From positions 17,807,172 to 17,871,171 of the forward strand of contig CM014732.1 of the NCBI GenBank assembly GCA_004329165.1: a DNA stretch of 64,000 nt. Direction: 5' to 3'. Below, one piece after another: positions 60,186 through 64,000 of the stretch (positions are counted from its first letter, which is position 1; each line of letters starts with the position of its first letter). Under the pieces are notes generated by a model, which had not been told where the DNA came from, ran no database searches, and worked only from the letters and a program-made list of their open reading frames with translations. This DNA comes from Spatholobus suberectus. Taxonomy: Eukaryota; Streptophyta; Magnoliopsida; Fabales; Fabaceae. The translations under genes and the position numbers were made by a program.

Positions 60186-60821
60186 AATACGTGAATAAGT
60201 GGTTGAATAATTGAAAAGAAAAAAATTTAATTTAATTTCAGTATAAATAAATAATTAAAATATGTGTTTGTTTTTCTACTTAAATTTTTGTAGAAAATTT
60301 TTATAGAAATCAAGTCAATTTAGTAACTAACAGTCTAGAAATATACTGTGAAAGTTAGTTAACAACGTGGTGACATGAGAATTTAATTATAATTATGTTC
60401 AAAAGTGGTTTGTAAGCTTTCTTTATTTTTTTGATTAAAATAAATTTTTATTGTTTTTATTTTAATTCGATCATGTTTAAGGCACAAACTTCAGTGCAAG
60501 AGGAAGTTGACTTTTGAATTCTTGTAGAGACATTCCAATATCAGTCTAAGAGATTTCAATGAGTCACATACTCATTAAATAATTTCTTTACAAATAGTAA
60601 ATTATTTATTTGATTGAAATTTGCAAAATTTGTAAATTCCTAATAGAAATTCCTATAATTTATATGTGTACTATCTGTCAATACACAATTAAAATTTAAT
60701 CTTCCCTAATATTCCATATATATGTCACACCCTTCTAACCAGGTGAGTAACCAATTGATTGTCTTGAAAACTAATTAGTTAAAACTTAACTAAAAGTCCT
60801 AACTAAGTGTACTTACCCTAA
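60186..60821. other. AT-rich spacer
   Basis: No feature recognised; AT-rich flank of the LINE. Confidence 0.45.
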
Positions 60822-61317
60822 TGCTTTGTTTGGATGAGGAGTGAAATAAAGAATAAAGAAATAGAAAGAAATGAAATAAGATTGATAGAAATAGCAGAGA
60901 AATAGAATGAAAAATATGTTGTTTAGATGGATAAAAATAAGAAGGAAAGAAGTGGGAGAATTTCTCTCTGCTTGTTTGGATGAATGAAAAAGAGAGTGAA
61001 AAAAATAAATGAATTATATACAAAAATATTTTTATAATAATTAAAAATATAATTATAATTTTTTATTAACATAAAATTATTTATTATTTTTAATATTATA
61101 ATTTTAAAAAAATTAATCCAAAAAAATAAAAAAAATGAGAGAGATAATTTCTCACCCATTCATTCCTAAAGTAGGGAAAAATATTTTTTGTAGGTCCCAC
61201 AAAAATATCTTCCGTCCTTCCTATTTCTCCTCTCAAACAAACAATAAAAATCTAATATTTCTTTCTTATCTTCCTCCTTCATTATTTCCTTCTACCTTAT
61301 TTCAACCAAAACAAACA
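60822..61317. mobile_element. MITE-like inverted-repeat element
   Basis: The left end TGCTTTGTTTGGATGAGGAG and, inverted, TATGTTTGTTTTGGTTGAAA continue as purine-rich aaataagaaagaaat tracts on one side and their pyrimidine complements on the other. The motif cttgtttggatgaatgaaa is repeated inside. No clean TSD was found. Confidence 0.5.
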
Positions 61318-61477
61318 TAGGATAAGTACATATAATCATTCTTTTTCTTACATCATTTGTACCATATGTACTTAAAAACCACCTAACCCATAATTCCACA
61401 CCCCCCTAATTTGGCTAACCATGTTAGAGCTTCCAAGGGAAACTACTTGATTTTTCTTTTAACAACTTAATTTATAA

Positions 61478-61680
61478 CACTACAAAAAAAATAATGCTTA
61501 TTTATTGGCGGATATTTACCTATAGATTTGGATCCGTCGATAATTTAAAATTCTTGACAGATAAATTCGTCAGTAAAATAAGAGTCATAGGTAACAACGA
61601 AAGAGAATTACTTACGATCATTTTGTCGAAAAATCAATCAAAATATTTGGTGCCTTTTAGCGGGAAAGATTTCAAGTAAA
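61478..61680. mobile_element. Possible CACTA-type transposon end
   Basis: cactacaaaaaaaat at 61478 is the typical terminus of CACTA elements and is followed by tattggcggatattt-like subterminal sequence with gtcg motifs. No opposite end was found; it is probably a remnant. Downstream, at about 62005-62028, the sequence gaccaaaaacatatttagccc is a Mutator-like right end without a visible left partner. Confidence 0.4.
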
Positions 61681-62400
61681 AACATGGTTTACTCAAATTT
61701 TACATGTGGTTGCCACGTCAAGCTTGTAGTCCATGTGGCAAGCCATGTGGTTGCCAACGTGGCTATCATATCATTACTTATTTGTGTAGACGTAAAATGA
61801 CGTGGAACGAAATCCAATAAAATTCTTTATTCAAGTTTAATTTATTAGAAAGTGGGAAATGAATGCACTAAGGGCTAAACAGGCACACCTTTAATGGTTA
61901 TACTGGACAGTAAGAACAAAAAATAATGACGAACAATAGTTAAGAAACTAAGACTAGTCAGAAAATTGTATAAGGACTAAAGGTGAATTTCGCAAAAAAG
62001 TTTAAAGACCAAAAACATATTTAGCCCATTAAAAAAATTAGTGTTGAGAGTTAATTTAATTAACAAGATAAAAAAATAATTGATAAAAATCCTCTACATT
62101 AGATTATAATAAATTTTAGGCTAATTGCCCTTTTTGCTTCAAAAGTTTTACAATCTTATGAATTTTGTTCCCAACTAACTTTTTTTTACAAATTTTGCCC
62201 TCACATAAAAAATTGTGGCAATTTAAGAGAAACCTGCCACAAATTGTAGAGGTTCTTCTATGTAAGACAAAATTTACGAAAAAAAAATTAAGGACAACAT
62301 TATAAGACTTTAGAGGTAAAATATACAATTAAGCCTAAATATTACTATAAAGTGTTTAGTAGGGTTTATCTTGTATATTGTAGTGAAATTACTTTTTTTT

Positions 62401-62605
62401 TACCAACACTGGTTGACACAAAATGGTAGTGACTTGTGTTCCTTAACCAAGTTATCTAGGGTTTGAATCCTGACCTTGGGTATGGAATAAACCTATGTTG
62501 GGAGAGGAATATTCACCTTGTGTGTGCTCACGGTCCTCGGCAAAGATTAGTCACTCATTTTTGGTGGTGAGTACTTCGTACCAATACCATAGTAATAAAA
62601 AAAAA
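62401..62605 (+). mobile_element. SINE, plus orientation
   Basis: A 17 bp TSD, tgaaattactttttttt, is at 62384-62400 and 62606-62622. An A-box-like actggttgacacaaaatgg, a B-box-like agggtttgaatcctgacc and an A-run tail at 62596-62605 complete the structure. Confidence 0.85.
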
Positions 62606-62617
62606 TGAAATTACTTT

Positions 62618-62623
<6 letters not shown>

Positions 62624-62658
<35 letters not shown>
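62624..62658. repeat. (TA)n microsatellite
   Basis: About 17 uninterrupted ta units directly after the SINE duplication. Confidence 0.95.
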
Positions 62659-62664
<6 letters not shown>

Positions 62665-62687
62665 TTTAAATTGAAAGAAATATAATA

Positions 62688-62962
62688 GGGTAATATATGT
62701 TTTTGGTCCTTCTAAAATTTATCAAATTCAGTTTTAGTCTCTTTAAATTTTTTTGTCTATTTTGGTCTTTCTAATTTGAAAATACACCACTTTTGGTCCT
62801 CAAAGTGGTTTAGATAGCACTCTATAACTGCTATTAAATATTATTTTGAGGACTAAAAATGATATATTATCAAATTAGAGAAACCAAAATAGGACAAAAA
62901 ATTTTAGAGGAACTAAAATCGAACTTGACAAATTTTAGAGGGACCAAAAACATATTTTATCC
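62688..62962. mobile_element. Mutator-like MITE, 275 bp near-hairpin
   Basis: The ends GGGTAATATATGTTTTTGGTCC and GGACCAAAAACATATTTTATCC form almost complete inverted arms across the element. A perfect 9 bp TSD, aatataata, flanks it (62679-62687 and 62963-62971). Confidence 0.9.
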
Positions 62963-63002
62963 AATATAATATTATGTTTATGGAAAGAAGCGACGCCGTT
63001 TG

Positions 63003-63075
63003 ATGGGCCCAGGGTCCTGTCAGTAGCCGAGTCCAGCTGCAAGTCGAATAACACAAGCCATCCATCAGGCCCATT
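63003..63075 (+). promoter_or_regulatory. Site II motifs of the gene at the right edge
   Basis: gatgggccca near 63003 and caggcccatta near 63068 (TGGGCC in both orientations) lie within 200 bases of the likely first exon. They are typical of housekeeping and ribosomal-protein promoters. Confidence 0.55.
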
Positions 63076-63149
63076 ACTTTTCTATTTGTAATTTGTACCA
63101 GTATTTTATTTATTTATTTTATACGACAGGTGGCACCGTTCATTGGTCC

Positions 63150-64000
63150 ATTCTCATATTAATCCTCGCAGAGAGCCAGAGAGTTTACATTTTGCATTCC
63201 CAGAGGCCAGAACCCTCGATCTTCGTCTTGCACTACACCCATCACTCTCCTTCTCAAAACGCCTACAATATGGTCAGTTCTCTCTACTCTCTTCCCTTTC
63301 TACTTTCTGTTTTGCTTTGTAACCGTGAATTATCAGAAAACGCACAAAGAAGCACTGGATTTCCCTCTGCCGAAATCGGCGCATGGTTTTAAGTTTTCTC
63401 GAAATTCAGGGGGAATATTCCTCCCCTGCGCTTGACTTCTTTTCCGTTTTCTACGGTCACTGATTTATCTAAAATTTGTCGAGTTTGAGTTCCGTTCCTT
63501 TTCGATCTGATCATCAACAATGTGGGTTGTAACGATTGTGCATGATTTTTATGTTCCGTCGACCTTGTATTCGTGTGCCATTTGCTTGCAGATCTGATTT
63601 TGATACCGATTTCAGTGTTTAGGGTGGATTTGCCTTGCACAGTTGCGATTGGCTCAATCGAATTATTCAATAATTGATCCTTTAATTTGTATGTGGTATT
63701 GATTGATTAGAAATGCTACGGATCTACCACAGTTTCTGGACTGTGGATTGTGCTGCTACTAGCTCTGTTGTTCACCACAGATGTTGTTGTTCAAGTTAAT
63801 TTTGTAATGTTTTAGTGATAATTGTGATTTGTGATAGCACATGATGTGTTTGATGTTTGGAGCTTTGTCTGTTAGATTAGATTTTCTGCTGTAAATTACA
63901 TGGATGCATTTCATCATTTACTTGTTAGATTTAATTTTAGACAAAAACAATGATGTTTGATGTATGTAGTCAATCCTATATAGCGGGAAAAGGCTTTGGT
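63150..64000 (+). other. 5' part of a gene leaving the window
   Basis: A pyrimidine-rich leader (about 63150-63269) ends in acaatATG at 63270 followed at once by gtcagt, a plausible donor. The coding part of exon 1 would then be only the start codon, with an intron reaching past the window end; the following 700 bases are T-rich and intron-like. First exons consisting of ATG alone are known in plant ribosomal-protein genes, but the product cannot be named from what is visible. The alternative is read-through of 63270 into the 41-codon frame to about 63392, which has no recognised content. Confidence 0.45.

Overview
The window is nuclear DNA from a flowering plant. The AT-rich background, canonical GT-AG introns, plant histone promoter elements, plant-only protein families (cysteine-rich DUF26, PPR) and very dense transposon debris all point that way. 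The SINE, MITE and long-TIR repeats look like those of legumes such as soybean; that is a guess by recognition, not a database match.

Host genes are few. Two broken genes lie at the left end on the minus strand: a PPR-protein fragment (1-515) and a cysteine-rich DUF26 secreted or receptor ectodomain (about 1188-1885). On the plus strand a two-exon gene (13023-17754) encodes an acidic plant protein of unknown function, and its 4.1 kb intron carries a chimeric Copia/TRIM retroelement. An intronless histone H2B gene with a textbook S-phase promoter lies at 23315-23731. A gene with a long 5' leader, a leader intron and a basic Lys-rich C-terminus occupies about 27210-31110; its first coding exon holds a frame break. 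A three-exon organelle-type RRM protein is on the minus strand (33804-36138). The last kilobase holds the promoter and first exon of a gene that leaves the window.

Most of the rest is mobile DNA, and many ends could be fixed to the base by target-site duplications (TSDs). There is a 10.8 kb Tat-like Gypsy element (36458-47244, TSD atatc) with dual RNase H, two antisense ORFs and a 72 bp tandem array. There is a 2.4 kb Copia/TRIM chimera (15052-17423, TSD ccatt) and three decayed LINE pieces. Mutator-like elements with 9-10 bp TSDs lie at 2078, 11706, 25430, 55772 and 62688. hAT-type MITEs with 8 bp TSDs lie at 2923, 6835, 19129 and 19626. PIF/Harbinger-type elements with TAA/TTA TSDs lie at 21818, 53395, 53923 and 55349. 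Four SINEs have clear TSDs and one more is Au-like. A degenerate satellite-like array of about 500 bp monomers spans 5641-9965 and is itself interrupted by three insertions.

I found no bacterial or phage system, no CRISPR array, no tRNA or rRNA, and no clear new molecular machine. The most unusual structures are the Copia/TRIM chimera, the spliceable-looking antisense gene inside the Gypsy element, the CCA-triplet cargo nested in two Harbinger-type elements, and the frame-broken exon at 29381-29400. All motif calls and counts come from reading by eye.
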